Assembly (NCBI GenBank): GCA_965119685.1
Contig: OZ221971.1
Coordinates: 868,001-932,000, forward strand
From: Merdibacter sp965119685
GTDB taxonomy: Bacteria > Bacillota_I > Bacilli_A > Erysipelotrichales > Erysipelotrichaceae
Reading direction: 5' to 3'
Length of the DNA stretch: 64,000 bases
The position numbers and the translations under genes were made by a program. Below are positions 44,678 to 53,372 of this stretch, one piece after another; position 1 is the first letter of the stretch; the number at the start of each line of letters is the position of its first letter. The notes beneath the pieces are model-generated. The model had not been told where the DNA came from. It ran no database searches and was given only the letters and a program-made list of their open reading frames with translations.

Positions 44678-44745
44678 AGAATACCTGAGGAGGACCCTCA
44701 GGTATTCTAAAATCGGAGCACTTCCTGGCGGGAAGCGCTTTTTTT
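44678..44745 (+). terminator. Double hairpin after the glycerate kinase gene
   Basis: A perfect 13-base-pair stem, AGAATACCTGAGG/CCTCAGGTATTCT with loop AGGAC, stands nine bases before a classical terminator AGCACTTCC/GGAAGCGCT plus T6. The first lacks a T-run. Confidence 0.75.
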
Positions 44746-44805
44746 GTTGTAACGCATTCTTCGTATTGCGACAGCATTTTGACAAAGCTGTGAAGATACG
44801 TGCGT

Positions 44806-45060
44806 TTAATAAACAACCATGAGTGCTTGTGAGAATACAGTGAGAAGGAATAAGAGAAGCGGAATTCCGATTCGAATGATTTTAGGATTGTCTTTCCCGT
44901 ATCTGTAAATCCAATCTGTGATCAGTGACATCCACATTGGAATTGATATTGTTATAATAGGGAGATGAAAAACTGCAACGATCGCAAATGCATCGATAAA
45001 ATATAGGATTGTCAAGACACGGGAAAACCATTTGTTATTTGTTTGATGTGGAGGATTCAT
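44806..45060 (-). CDS. Small three-helix membrane protein, unknown
   Basis: The 84-residue product has three hydrophobic segments (about 13-33, 36-52, 62-83) with a basic DWIYRYGKDNPK loop. ATG 45060 has GGGTGAAAG upstream, a modest ribosome site. No family recognised. A second small membrane frame lies just upstream on the same strand. Confidence 0.5.
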   Translation of the reverse strand: MNPPHQTNNKWFSRVLTILYFIDAFAIVAVFHLPIITISIPMWMSLITDWIYRYGKDNPKIIRIGIPLLLFLLTVFSQALMVVY

Positions 45061-45132
45061 AAACTTTCACCCGATTCCATATTGTGAAAATCGCTGTTCG
45101 ACCTTCAAAAGCCATGGCACAGCCACAGTTGT

Positions 45133-45309
45133 TCAGCCCTTGAATGGATCGGCAAAGCGCTTTTCATAATGATTCTGCTTGTTTATTTGTACAAGCATTT
45201 TTATAATTGTCTGTGTCGGTAAAATGAACAAAAAGTAAATGAGCATGATCTGATAAACCAGAGGATTCGCATGTTTACAGAAAGAATATTTTCCATTTTG
45301 CTGCCTCAC
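45133..45309 (-). CDS. Possible small membrane protein, start uncertain
   Basis: An open frame of about 70 codons reads VRQQNGKYSFCKHANPLVYQ then IMLIYFLFILPTQTIIKML and ends KRFADPFKG. It looks protein-like, with one membrane helix, but has no ATG near its start and only a GTG at 45309 without a ribosome site. It may be a pseudogene or a weakly expressed partner of the downstream membrane gene. Confidence 0.3.
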   Translation of the reverse strand: MRQQNGKYSFCKHANPLVYQIMLIYFLFILPTQTIIKMLVQINKQNHYEKRFADPFKG

Positions 45310-45419
45310 TTTCTGACTCAGAGATCTCTTTCTAATATCAGTATATCATCGCACTTTATCGATTACAATCGACGATGCGATCGTTTTCATCATCCTTTGA
45401 AAAACAGTGGGCATTCCAT

Positions 45420-45448
45420 TTTACAAGCGGAAGCGAGAGGACTATAAT
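45420..45448 (+). promoter_or_regulatory. Promoter of the NrdD-tail-like gene
   Basis: TTTACA (45420-45425) and TATAAT (45443-45448), spacer 17. Confidence 0.75.
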
Positions 45449-45479
45449 AAGATCAGAATAAAGAACAGGAGGCTTGTAT

Positions 45480-45764
45480 ATGGCATATGAAGTAAACGTA
45501 GACGGTATTTTGATTTCATCCAATGAGGAGCTCAGCGAAAAGGAGTGCCGCGCGTACATTCACTACATTCAGTCCAAGAATCATAATCGCAGCATCGAAC
45601 GCATCAATCTCGATTTCGACGGCGAGGACGTCAATCTCGGCTATTATTTAGAGCCGCAGGGTTTTGAGAAGATCCGCCGCATCACCGGCTATCTGGTAGG
45701 AACTGTGGATCGCTTTAACGATGCAAAACGCGCTGAAGAACGCGATCGCGTCAAACACATGTAA
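45480..45764 (+). CDS. Stand-alone protein resembling the C-terminal region of anaerobic ribonucleotide reductase
   Basis: The 94-residue protein ends in FEKIRRITGYLVGTVDRFNDAKRAEERDRVKH. This strongly recalls the C-terminal R-x-TGYL...(F/W)NDAK...E-x-x-R-V segment of NrdD. The glycyl-radical Gly loop and the zinc-binding cysteines are absent; there are few Cys. The first half is an acidic alpha/beta segment. Such mini-proteins are often annotated as NrdD, but cannot reduce nucleotides alone. AGGAGG lies seven bases before the ATG, with a good promoter and terminator, so the gene is real. Confidence 0.8.
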   Translation: MAYEVNVDGILISSNEELSEKECRAYIHYIQSKNHNRSIERINLDFDGEDVNLGYYLEPQGFEKIRRITGYLVGTVDRFNDAKRAEERDRVKHM

Positions 45765-45787
45765 AAACCGCTGCGGCGGTTTTTTTA
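45764..45787 (+). terminator. Terminator
   Basis: AACCGC/GCGGTT arms around TGCG, followed by TTTTTTT. Confidence 0.85.
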
Positions 45788-45862
45788 TGATCAGCGTCTT
45801 TCTGACTGCCTGTCAGAAAATGAGAGATTTTGAAATAATTATTGAAAATTCTTTGAAAGTGA

Positions 45863-45891
45863 TTGCGAAATAGTTTCACACCCGATATAAT
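45863..45891 (+). promoter_or_regulatory. Promoter of the hydroxy-acid oxidase operon
   Basis: TTGCGA (45863-45868) and TATAAT (45886-45891), spacer 17. Confidence 0.75.
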
Positions 45892-45932
45892 AGAGTGGTA
45901 CTGAAAGAAAAAATTGGGAAGTAGGGTTGTAA

Positions 45933-46955
45933 ATGGAATCATGGAATGAAGTCTATGCTTCTGCACGTCAGAAGTGTCAGATATGCCGCTGCTGTCCGAC
46001 CTGTAACGGCCTTGCCTGCCGCGGCGAGACGCCGGGACCGGGCGGAAAGGGAAGCGGTTCAGCGTTTGTGCGCAATGTGGAGAAGCTGAATGCGGCGGCG
46101 ATCGTCATGGATACGATTGTCGGCAACGAAGAGGTAAGCACAGCTTCTGATTTTTTTGGCTTTCCGGTAGAGCTGCCGGTCTACGCGGCGCCGATCAGCG
46201 GTATTTTGCAAAACTACGGTGCGCAGATGAGCGATCGGGACTATACGGAAGCGGTAGTCGCGGGCAGTATCGCCGCCGGAACACTCGCCTTTACGGGAGA
46301 TGGCAAGGTGGATGCGATGTTCAGCGAGCCATGTGCGATCTTAAAGCAGCATGGCGGCAAGGGCGTCCCGACGATCAAACCGTGGGCACAGGGACACATG
46401 GACTGGCGAATCGACATGGCTAACGAACTGGGAGTCGTGGCGATCGCTTCGGACATCGACGCCAGCGGGCTCAGCAATCTGCGCAATAGTGAGACGCCGG
46501 TGGGCTTCAAAACGGTAGAGGAGCTCAGGGAAATTGCATCCAAGGTGAAAGCGCCGCTGATTCTTAAAGGAATCATGAGCGTAAAAGGCGCAAAAAAAGC
46601 ATTGGCTGCCGGCGCGCAGGGCATCATCGTCAGCAATCACGGCGGACGTGTGCTTGATGGTGCGCAGGCGGGCATTGAGGTGCTGGAAAGCATTAAGGAA
46701 GCAGTCGGCGATCAGATGAAGGTGTTCGTCGACGGCGGATTTCGCAGTGGCAGCGATGTGTTCAAGGCATTGGCGCTCGGTGCGGACGGCGTGTTGATCG
46801 GACGGCCGATTTCTCATGCGGCAATCGGCGGCGGTGCGCAGGGTGTAACTATCTACCTGCATAAAATTCAACTGGAGCTTAAAGAGACGATGGCGCTGAC
46901 AGGCTGTAAACGGATCGAAGACATTACGCGCGACAAGGTCGTCTGTGATTTTTAG
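45933..46955 (+). CDS. FMN-dependent alpha-hydroxy-acid dehydrogenase/oxidase with Cys-rich N-terminus
   Basis: The 340-residue protein has the FMN-binding TIM barrel of the glycolate oxidase/lactate oxidase family. The barrel motifs are YAAPISGI near 83, LILKGIMS near 205 with the FMN Lys, SNHGGRVLDG near 227 with the catalytic His and Arg, and VDGGFRSGSDVFKALALGADGVLIGR near 262. The N-terminus carries six Cys within residues 15-29 (C-x-x-C-x-C-C-x-x-C-x4-C), possibly a metal or Fe-S site. Anaerobic members probably act as dehydrogenases rather than oxidases. A pyrophosphatase-like gene follows 11 bases later. Confidence 0.88.
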   Translation: MESWNEVYASARQKCQICRCCPTCNGLACRGETPGPGGKGSGSAFVRNVEKLNAAAIVMDTIVGNEEVSTASDFFGFPVELPVYAAPISGILQNYGAQMSDRDYTEAVVAGSIAAGTLAFTGDGKVDAMFSEPCAILKQHGGKGVPTIKPWAQGHMDWRIDMANELGVVAIASDIDASGLSNLRNSETPVGFKTVEELREIASKVKAPLILKGIMSVKGAKKALAAGAQGIIVSNHGGRVLDGAQAGIEVLESIKEAVGDQMKVFVDGGFRSGSDVFKALALGADGVLIGRPISHAAIGGGAQGVTIYLHKIQLELKETMALTGCKRIEDITRDKVVCDF

Positions 46956-46966
46956 GAGGGAATATC

Positions 46967-47359
46967 ATGAAAAATACGTTAGAGAACAATGCGTTTTTTT
47001 GGCAAAAGCTGGATACCCTGTATTTGTCCAGCAAGCTGATCGTCGATCGGCCAAAGGGTACCTGTCATTACAAATACAGCAATCTGGTGTATCCGGTGGA
47101 TTACGGTTACCTCAATGATACGACCGGTTCCGATCAGGCGCCGATTGACGTCTTTCGCGGCAGTGTCAAATCCAATTTGATTCAGGCGGTGGTCGTCAGC
47201 GCAGACATCCTGAAAAAAGACTGTGAGGTAAAGCTGATCGTCGGATGCAGCGATGAAGAGGAACATAAGATTTTGGAATTCTTGAATCAGACGGAGTTTC
47301 AGAAAGCGATTCTTGTCCGCCGCGGCAAGGAAGTGCCGGAGTGGGCAGTAAACGATTAG
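46967..47359 (+). CDS. Short inorganic-pyrophosphatase-like protein
   Basis: The 130-residue protein aligns with family I soluble pyrophosphatases over YPVDYGYLNDTTGSDQAPIDVF and a following ADILKKD segment. It is about 40 residues shorter than usual. The signature D-G-D-P-x-D is here D-Q-A-P-I-D, so one metal/base Asp is Ala. Two Asp in the ADILKKD stretch match the second metal cluster. It may be a divergent or binding-only relative. GGAGGG lies before the ATG, and it is co-transcribed with the hydroxy-acid oxidase gene. Confidence 0.72.
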   Translation: MKNTLENNAFFWQKLDTLYLSSKLIVDRPKGTCHYKYSNLVYPVDYGYLNDTTGSDQAPIDVFRGSVKSNLIQAVVVSADILKKDCEVKLIVGCSDEEEHKILEFLNQTEFQKAILVRRGKEVPEWAVND

Positions 47360-47696
47360 AGATCAGAAAAAGGACGCGAAGCCGCGTCTTTTTATGTATA
47401 AAGGAATGGCGATGCGCGGCGCGTTTTTTGATGGATCTGCGCCGGTCACAGCCAACTGCGATCTTGATAAAGAGCGACAGGGGGATGAAAAGAAAACGAA
47501 AAAGCGGGGAAGTAAGCGAACAAGGGAGAAGCATCTATGGAAGAAATGCCGATCGTCACATCCCTGACATTCTTTGGTCATGGCTGTACTGCCGTGAAAA
47601 AGAAACAGATGCGCCAAGGTGTCTTTGGCTGAGCGGGTCTATTTAGATGCTTCTGTTTTCCTTTCGTAAAAAATATACTGTGATGGGAGGGAAACG
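47360..47696. terminator. Terminator and non-coding stretch
   Basis: GACGCG (47373) pairs with CGCGTC (47383), followed by TTTTT, and ends the oxidase operon. A weaker AAACAGA...TCTGTTTT pairing spans 47602-47660. No gene is supported. Confidence 0.65.
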
Positions 47697-48131
47697 ATGA
47701 AAAAGAGCTGCGTGCTGCTTGTTTGTCTGCTGTTGCTTTGGGGGTGTGGCATCGGTTCAATGCGGCAGGGCAATCTGGATATGGAAGCGGCATTGATTAA
47801 CATGGCAGTGGAGATGCGAAACAAAGAGATCGGTGTGATGATGAATGAACAAAACGGCGACCCCGCTGCTTTACAAAAGGCGTATGGGATTTCTCTGCCG
47901 CAGGGGGAGTATGCGTTTGTGCGCAGTATCCGTGCGGATGTATGGCAGGAAGCGGCGATTTTTCACTGCAATGAGGAAAATCGGAGTATAATAAAGGAGA
48001 AGGCGCAGACACGCTGTCAGCAGGCTAAGGCGCAGGGAGTTCCTGCCGAGCTTGGCGTCTGCGGCGATTATGTGTATCTGCTGATCGGTGAGAATGCGCT
48101 GTGGATGCGCACATATTTGGAAGGATTATAG
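47697..48131 (+). CDS. Small DUF4358-like lipoprotein
   Basis: The 144-residue protein has a lipoprotein signal (LLLLWGC, Cys at 17) and a domain resembling DUF4358. Features are an M-N-E-Q-N-G stretch, YAFVRSIRADVWQEAAIF near 68, and GDYVYLLIGENA near 123. Such proteins are membrane-anchored with unknown role. GGGAGG lies before the ATG. It is followed two bases later by brkB, so the two may be co-expressed. Confidence 0.75.
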   Translation: MKKSCVLLVCLLLLWGCGIGSMRQGNLDMEAALINMAVEMRNKEIGVMMNEQNGDPAALQKAYGISLPQGEYAFVRSIRADVWQEAAIFHCNEENRSIIKEKAQTRCQQAKAQGVPAELGVCGDYVYLLIGENALWMRTYLEGL

Positions 48132-48133
48132 TC

Positions 48134-48973
48134 ATGGAACTCATCAAAAAGGTTTACAGGTTATTCGATTCGTTTCAGGGGCGTCTGTTTCGCTATGCGC
48201 TCGCTTTTAGCCTGTTGTTGGCGATTGCGCCGATTTTGATTGCGGTGATCTTGGTGTTCAAGTATTTTATCATCATCAACGAGGGGGCGTATCATGTGCT
48301 GGTACAGGTGCTGATTCAGTATCTGCCAAGCGACATCATCCTCCCTTTTGTCGAATGGTTTGCCAGCGAGGGGGAGCCGATCGGGTTTGTGGCGACGATC
48401 TCCACGCTGGTCGTATCGTTTTATCTCGCCAGCCGCAGCATCTATTCTTTTCTGCTGATCAGCGCACAGGTGGAAAATGTGAAGCCCTCTTCCATCTATA
48501 TCCGTCTGCGGGCGATCGTACTGACAGTGTACTTCGCTTTGTATCTGGGCGTTGCGTATTTTTTTCTGGTGCTGTTTCAGCGCTTCTGGCTGATCACTGC
48601 CACCCTGTTGGCCATCCTGTTATTTTTGTGTATGTTTCATGCGCTTTCCTTTTATCATCGGCCGCTGCTGTATGGGTTGGCCGGTTCGTTGTTCAGTGTG
48701 AGCGCCTTTGTGCTGTTGGGCATGCTGCTGACGAAGATGCTGGAGGCGTTCACCTCATATCCGACGGTCTATGGCCCCTTGGCATCGTTTATGACTTTAT
48801 TGTTGTCAATTTACATCATTGCCTGTATTATATATCTTGGTTTTTGTATTCATGTTGTGATCGAGGATACGGAAAATGTAAAGGGCTGCCGGCATAAGGT
48901 TGGCTTGCTGCGCCGGCTGCTGCGGTTGATCCGTATTGAAAGGAAAAGGGAATCGTATGAGAGTGACAATTAA
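48134..48973 (+). CDS. YihY/BrkB-family membrane protein
   Basis: The 279-residue protein has six to seven membrane helices with the family pattern ALAFSLLLAIAPILIAVI near 22 and LASRSIYSFLL near 98. It was once thought to be a ribonuclease (RNase BN), but members are now seen as inner-membrane proteins of unknown transport role. ATG 48134 is eight bases after GGAAGGA. Its 3' end overlaps the RNA methyltransferase gene by 17 bases. Confidence 0.9.
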   Translation: MELIKKVYRLFDSFQGRLFRYALAFSLLLAIAPILIAVILVFKYFIIINEGAYHVLVQVLIQYLPSDIILPFVEWFASEGEPIGFVATISTLVVSFYLASRSIYSFLLISAQVENVKPSSIYIRLRAIVLTVYFALYLGVAYFFLVLFQRFWLITATLLAILLFLCMFHALSFYHRPLLYGLAGSLFSVSAFVLLGMLLTKMLEAFTSYPTVYGPLASFMTLLLSIYIIACIIYLGFCIHVVIEDTENVKGCRHKVGLLRRLLRLIRIERKRESYESDN

Positions 48974-50267
48974 AAAAATGGGAATCAACGGAGAGGGCAT
49001 CGGTTATCTCGATCGGCTGCCGGTGTTTGTGCCGGGCGCATTGTGCAATGAAGAGGCAGAGATCAAACTCGTTGAAAAAAACGGCCGGTTTGCGAAGGGA
49101 AAACTCGTTCGCATCTTACATAGGAGTCCGCAGCGGGTGCGTGCGGTATGTCCGATGCAGCGTCGCTGCGGTGCGTGTCCTTACATGGTGTGTACGTATG
49201 AGGAACAGCTGCGCTACAAGCAGGAGGATCTGCGGCAGTCGCTTATCAAATATGCGCATGTCGACCCGAAGCTGATTGAACCTATCCGCCCATCTCAGCA
49301 GCAGCTGTTTTACCGCAATCAGTGCAAGCTCCCATGCGGGATGAGCGAGGGGCAGCTGGTCAACGGTATGTATATGCCTAATTCCAACATCTTTGTGCCG
49401 ATGGATACCTGCTATACGCATGAAAAGGATTTGGAAATCATGCGCAAGCGCATCCTTAAGGTGCTTAACCGCTATCATGTGCGCGCCTATGACTGGCACT
49501 GTAAGCGTGGACTGCGTTTTTTGATCCTGCGGGGGTTTCATGGGAAATTTCAATGTACGCTGGTCAGCGGGGAGGAAAGCTTTGATGAGGAGATGATCGG
49601 CGAGCTGATGGCCTTGGAAGGCATGCATTCGCTGTGGCAAAGCGTACAGACACAGAAAAAGACGGCGGAGCTGTTTGGTCCCAAGATGGTGCTGCTGGGC
49701 GGGGAGCGCTTGCTGTATCTGACGCTTGACGGGTATCGCTTGCCGATCTCTCCGCGCAGCTTCTTTCAGCTCAACACCGCACAGGCGCAGAAGCTATACG
49801 CCTGCATCGCGGAAATGGCCGGGGAGGGCAATACGCGGATTGTCGAAGCGTACAGCGGGGTTGGCGGTATCTCATTAGCGCTGAAGGATCGTGCACAGGA
49901 GGTCATCGGCATTGAAATCGTCAAGGATGCGGTGCTCAATGCAAGACAGTGCGCCAAGGAGAATAAAATCGATAACGTGCAGTTTTTATGCGCGGATGCC
50001 GCGGATAAGCTCTTATATCTCTCCAAGAAGAGCGTAATTGACGTGCTGGTGGTCGATCCTCCGCGCAGTGGGTTGGATGAGGCGATGCTTTCGGTCATCC
50101 TGCGCAGCAAGATTAAAAAGCTGATTTATGTATCCTGCAATCCCTCCACGCTGGCGAAGAATGTCGCTGTGCTGCGGGAGCGATACGAGGTGAAGCGGAT
50201 CGTGCCTTTCGATATGTTTCCGAATACGGCGAAGGTGGAGTGCGCCTGTCTGCTGGTGAGAAAATAA
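48957..50267 (+). CDS. RNA (uracil-5-)-methyltransferase, RlmD/RlmCD type
   Basis: The 436-residue enzyme methylates C5 of a uridine in rRNA or tRNA using SAM. It has a TRAM domain (about 1-52), the four-Cys Fe-S site (CPMQRRCGACPYM near 66, and another Cys near 145), a SAM motif EAYSGVGGISLAL near 302, VVDPPRSGLDEA near 365, and the catalytic Cys in YVSCNPSTLA near 391. ATG 48957 follows AAGGAAAAGGG and overlaps brkB. Which uridine it modifies (U747, U1939 or both) is not predictable. Confidence 0.93.
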   Translation: MRVTIKKMGINGEGIGYLDRLPVFVPGALCNEEAEIKLVEKNGRFAKGKLVRILHRSPQRVRAVCPMQRRCGACPYMVCTYEEQLRYKQEDLRQSLIKYAHVDPKLIEPIRPSQQQLFYRNQCKLPCGMSEGQLVNGMYMPNSNIFVPMDTCYTHEKDLEIMRKRILKVLNRYHVRAYDWHCKRGLRFLILRGFHGKFQCTLVSGEESFDEEMIGELMALEGMHSLWQSVQTQKKTAELFGPKMVLLGGERLLYLTLDGYRLPISPRSFFQLNTAQAQKLYACIAEMAGEGNTRIVEAYSGVGGISLALKDRAQEVIGIEIVKDAVLNARQCAKENKIDNVQFLCADAADKLLYLSKKSVIDVLVVDPPRSGLDEAMLSVILRSKIKKLIYVSCNPSTLAKNVAVLRERYEVKRIVPFDMFPNTAKVECACLLVRK

Positions 50268-50887
50268 ACATAGACCTCATGACAAGCAAAAGGATTTCGC
50301 TGCATCAAACCCAACCCCCTCTTTTTTAACCGTTATCGTTGAACCTGATTTTGTTAGTGAAGTCAGGTTTTTTATTCCCTTAGAAAACCTGTCTTGCCGG
50401 ATAAGGGGGGGAAATGAGAGGGGGATATCTGCGAAAAGGAGAAATTGAACAATGAAATGAAGCGGTGGGGATGTGGGCATCGGCAGCTTCACAACGATAC
50501 TTTGCGCAAAGTGGGTGAGGGTTTCTGGAATGATGAAGATCAAAAACGGCACCGCTATGAAACGATCCGTCCGTCTGCCATTGTTTTACGATAACTGCAC
50601 GTTTTTGAAAGGATCGGGCAAATAGGTGATGCGATCTGCTTTTTCACCATTTCCATCTCGGGGAAATAAAATATCCATGGCGCAGCGATGCGTATAAGCG
50701 CTTTTAAAGCGGGCAAAGAAACAGGTGGGATGCTGTCTGCCGATGAAATAGCGCATAAAAAAGGCGGCGATTCGCATCCGTCGATGTGAGGAAACGACAG
50801 ATTCTTTTAAGGCATTGCCCTTTTCGGTCGTAGCGGTTGCTGATGCAGGCGCAGGAATGCTATACTGGTAACAAGGGAGAGGAACCG
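50268..50887. terminator. Terminator and long non-coding region
   Basis: AACCTGA (50342) pairs with TCAGGTT (50363), followed by TTTTTT. The remaining 500 bases have only short frames without ribosome sites. A TATACT box near 50861 serves the next small gene. Confidence 0.65.
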
Positions 50888-51097
50888 ATGAAAAAAAAGG
50901 TGGAAAAGTTTTGCCGTATTAATGATGAAAAGCTGGAAAAAGATATTCGCGAGCTGGAAGAGTACGTTACCCTGCTGGAGGCGCATCTGAAAATTGTCAA
51001 AGATCCGGTAAAATATAAGAAGATGAAAAAACTGGACAGAGACGCCCGGCTGATGATTCATGATCTGAAGCAGCGAAAGCTGCTGAACCGAGAGTAA
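50888..51097 (+). CDS. Small basic coiled-coil protein of 69 residues
   Basis: The product is highly charged and helical (KLEKDIRELEEYVTLLEAHL near 16-35, then basic). No membrane segment. GAGAGGA lies five bases before ATG 50888. A promoter box and a terminator flank it, so it is a probable single gene. Family not recognised; it could be a small nucleic-acid-binding or scaffold protein. Confidence 0.6.
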   Translation: MKKKVEKFCRINDEKLEKDIRELEEYVTLLEAHLKIVKDPVKYKKMKKLDRDARLMIHDLKQRKLLNRE

Positions 51098-51562
51098 CAA
51101 GCAGCTGTCGCTTTTCAATACGAAAACAGTTTGGTACCCGTAAAGGTGCCTTTTATACTTTTTCAGGCTGGGAACAACGATGATAAAGGAGAGAAAACAG
51201 CAGGCATCACGGTGTGGAACGATCGTTTTTTTTCATCGTCTAGGGTGGGAGAAAGGGAAAAGAAACGTACGAAAAGCAGGCAGGGAAAGGCGTGAGAGGT
51301 TTTGTCTTTTTGCTGATGTGTTCCTATGTACATGGGCCGTTTCACGATCGTCTGCATCCATCAATGACCATGGGAAAGCGTGGGATGCCTGCGCCTTCTT
51401 TTCAGCAGCGATTCTATACCGCCTGCATGCGGCAGAGGGATCACCTTTTTACACATTACAATCTAATCCCAGGATAGGCTTTCCTTTCTTTAAAAATTGT
51501 GCTATCATATTTAATATGAAAACACTTTGATTTTTCACATAAGCAGATAGGAGGGTTGAGAG
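51098..51562. terminator. Terminator and intergenic region before malQ
   Basis: GGTACC (51133) pairs with GGTGCC (51145), followed by TTTT. The 116-codon frame from 51180 has no ribosome site and a poor sequence; I see no gene. Confidence 0.55.
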
Positions 51563-53047
51563 ATGGAACGCTGTGCAGGAGTGCTGGCTGCGGTATCGTC
51601 ACTTCCGGGGAATCAGGGCATCGGCGATTTCGGACGAAAGACCAAACAGTTTATCGAACGGATCGCTGAGAGCGGATTTCGGATTTGGCAGGTATTGCCG
51701 ATGCAGCCGTTGGGATATGGGAATTCTCCGTATCAGCCGTATTCTTCCTTTGCGGGAGATCCGATTTTTATCAATATTGACCGGCTGAGCGAGATGGAGC
51801 TGCTGAAGCAAAGCAGCATTAAGAATTTGAATAAGTTCAAGGAGAGCGTCGACTATGAAGCTGTCCGAAAGTTTAAAGAGCCGTATTTCAAAAAGGCATT
51901 TTATGAATTTAAAAAACAGTTTGAGCGATTTGAGAAGGAATATCAAGCATTTTGTGCGAACAGTGAATGGCTGGATGATTATGCTGTCTTCATCACTCTA
52001 AAAAAGCATAATGAGATGAAGGAATGGCGGCAGTGGCCAAGCGATATGAAAGATTGGCCAAGAGATCGTATGCAGGATCTGGCGCCTTATGAGAATGAAT
52101 TGTTTTATGAGAAGTTTCTGCAATTCATGTTTTTTCTGCAATGGAATGAAATCCGTGCATACGCGAAGGAACGCGGTGTGCGGATCATGGGAGATATTCC
52201 TTTTTATGTGGGCTTAGACAGTGCCGATGTATGGATGAACCGAGATGAGTTTTTACTGGAGGAAGACGGTACGCCCAGTGTCGTTGCCGGTGTACCGCCG
52301 GATTATTTCAGTGAGAGCGGGCAGCGCTGGGGAAATCCGATCTACCATTGGAAGCGTATGCGTGCCAACGGCTATGCCTTTTGGATGAAACGCTTGGATT
52401 GGCAGCAGCGCTGTTACGACATCATTCGCATCGACCATTTCCGCGCTTTTGACACTTATTGGCAGATCCCCGCCGAATGCCCGACGGCGATCGAGGGAGA
52501 ATGGCTGGAGGGAGAGAGCCGGGCGTTTTTCGATATGCTTTATCAGCGTCTGCCGCAGATTGAATTGGTGGCAGAGGATCTTGGCTATATTCGTCCGCAG
52601 GTGCTGGAGCTGAAGGATGCCTATCGTTTGCCGGGCATGGATGTGCTGTTGTTTCGCATGGAGCCCAAGCTGTTGAAGCATCCGGCCAAGAAGAACAGCA
52701 TCGTCTACACCGGTACGCATGATAATGACACGGCAGAGGAGGCGTATAGCAAGCTTACGCATAACCGCCGTATCGCTTTGCGCCGCTTCTTCCATAACCG
52801 CGGATACAGTGAGCGTAATTTCCACGATCTGCTCGTTCATTTCGCTTTCGACAGCGAGGCGGATTACGTCATTGTCCCGCTGCAGGACATCTTAGGCCTG
52901 AAAGGGGAGGGACATATGAATCATCCGGGAACGATCGGCTCGCCAAACTGGGAGTGGAAGCTCAAGGACTACAAGAAGCTGATCAAGGAGACGGATAAGC
53001 TGAAAGCGTGGCTGAAACAGGCAAGCCGCAGTACGCTGGGGGAGTGA
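51563..53047 (+). CDS. malQ: 4-alpha-glucanotransferase (amylomaltase)
   Basis: The 494-residue GH77 enzyme transfers maltosyl units between alpha-1,4-glucans. Motifs are SSLPGNQGIGDFG near 12, YGNSPYQPYSSFAGDP near 55, GDIPFYVGLDSADVW near 213, RIDHFRAFDTYW near 290 (nucleophile Asp), VAEDLGYI near 337 (acid/base Glu), and TGTHDNDT near 388. The length is the family norm. GGAGGG precedes the ATG. No glycogen or maltose genes adjoin. Confidence 0.95.
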   Translation: MERCAGVLAAVSSLPGNQGIGDFGRKTKQFIERIAESGFRIWQVLPMQPLGYGNSPYQPYSSFAGDPIFINIDRLSEMELLKQSSIKNLNKFKESVDYEAVRKFKEPYFKKAFYEFKKQFERFEKEYQAFCANSEWLDDYAVFITLKKHNEMKEWRQWPSDMKDWPRDRMQDLAPYENELFYEKFLQFMFFLQWNEIRAYAKERGVRIMGDIPFYVGLDSADVWMNRDEFLLEEDGTPSVVAGVPPDYFSESGQRWGNPIYHWKRMRANGYAFWMKRLDWQQRCYDIIRIDHFRAFDTYWQIPAECPTAIEGEWLEGESRAFFDMLYQRLPQIELVAEDLGYIRPQVLELKDAYRLPGMDVLLFRMEPKLLKHPAKKNSIVYTGTHDNDTAEEAYSKLTHNRRIALRRFFHNRGYSERNFHDLLVHFAFDSEADYVIVPLQDILGLKGEGHMNHPGTIGSPNWEWKLKDYKKLIKETDKLKAWLKQASRSTLGE

Positions 53048-53250
53048 TTTCGCAGAGTGAACACTTTCATTTATTGCTATCAATTACAGAAATAAACAAC
53101 GAGAAAACAGGACAAAAGCAGCAGATCACTATTGGTTTGCCGCTTTTTTAGTGGGTGAGAATGTGCAAGTCGATTTACGCTGCCGGTATGTAGAAAGCGA
53201 TGAAAGGCTGTCATAGAGAATTTTACCTTGGCTTTGATAATACAAGAATT

Positions 53251-53286
53251 AAAAAAGCTGAAAACCTAGAAAACAAGGCTTTCAGC
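53251..53286 (-). terminator. Terminator downstream of tRNA-Arg(CCT)
   Basis: On the minus strand GCTGAAA pairs with TTTCAGC, followed by TTTTTT, eight bases after the tRNA end. Confidence 0.8.
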
Positions 53287-53294
53287 GTTATTTG

Positions 53295-53372
53295 TGGCGC
53301 CCTCGATAGGAGTCGAACCTACGCAAAACATGCCTTAGGAGGGCACTGCTCTATCCACTGAGCTACGAGGGC
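53295..53372 (-). tRNA. tRNA-Arg(CCT)
   Basis: The cloverleaf has acceptor GCCCTCG/CGAGGGC, D arm GCTC/GAGC, anticodon arm GTGCC-CTCCTAA-GGCAT (anticodon CCT), a seven-base variable loop, T arm GTAGG-TTCGACT-CCTAT, discriminator G and encoded CCA. It reads AGG. Confidence 0.93.

Noticed and set aside
47341..47646. A 101-codon frame after the pyrophosphatase-like gene
   Set aside because: It begins inside that gene's 3' end, crosses a terminator, and lacks a ribosome site.
51180..51530. A 116-codon frame before malQ
   Set aside because: No ribosome site, unnatural composition, and it overlaps the likely malQ promoter.
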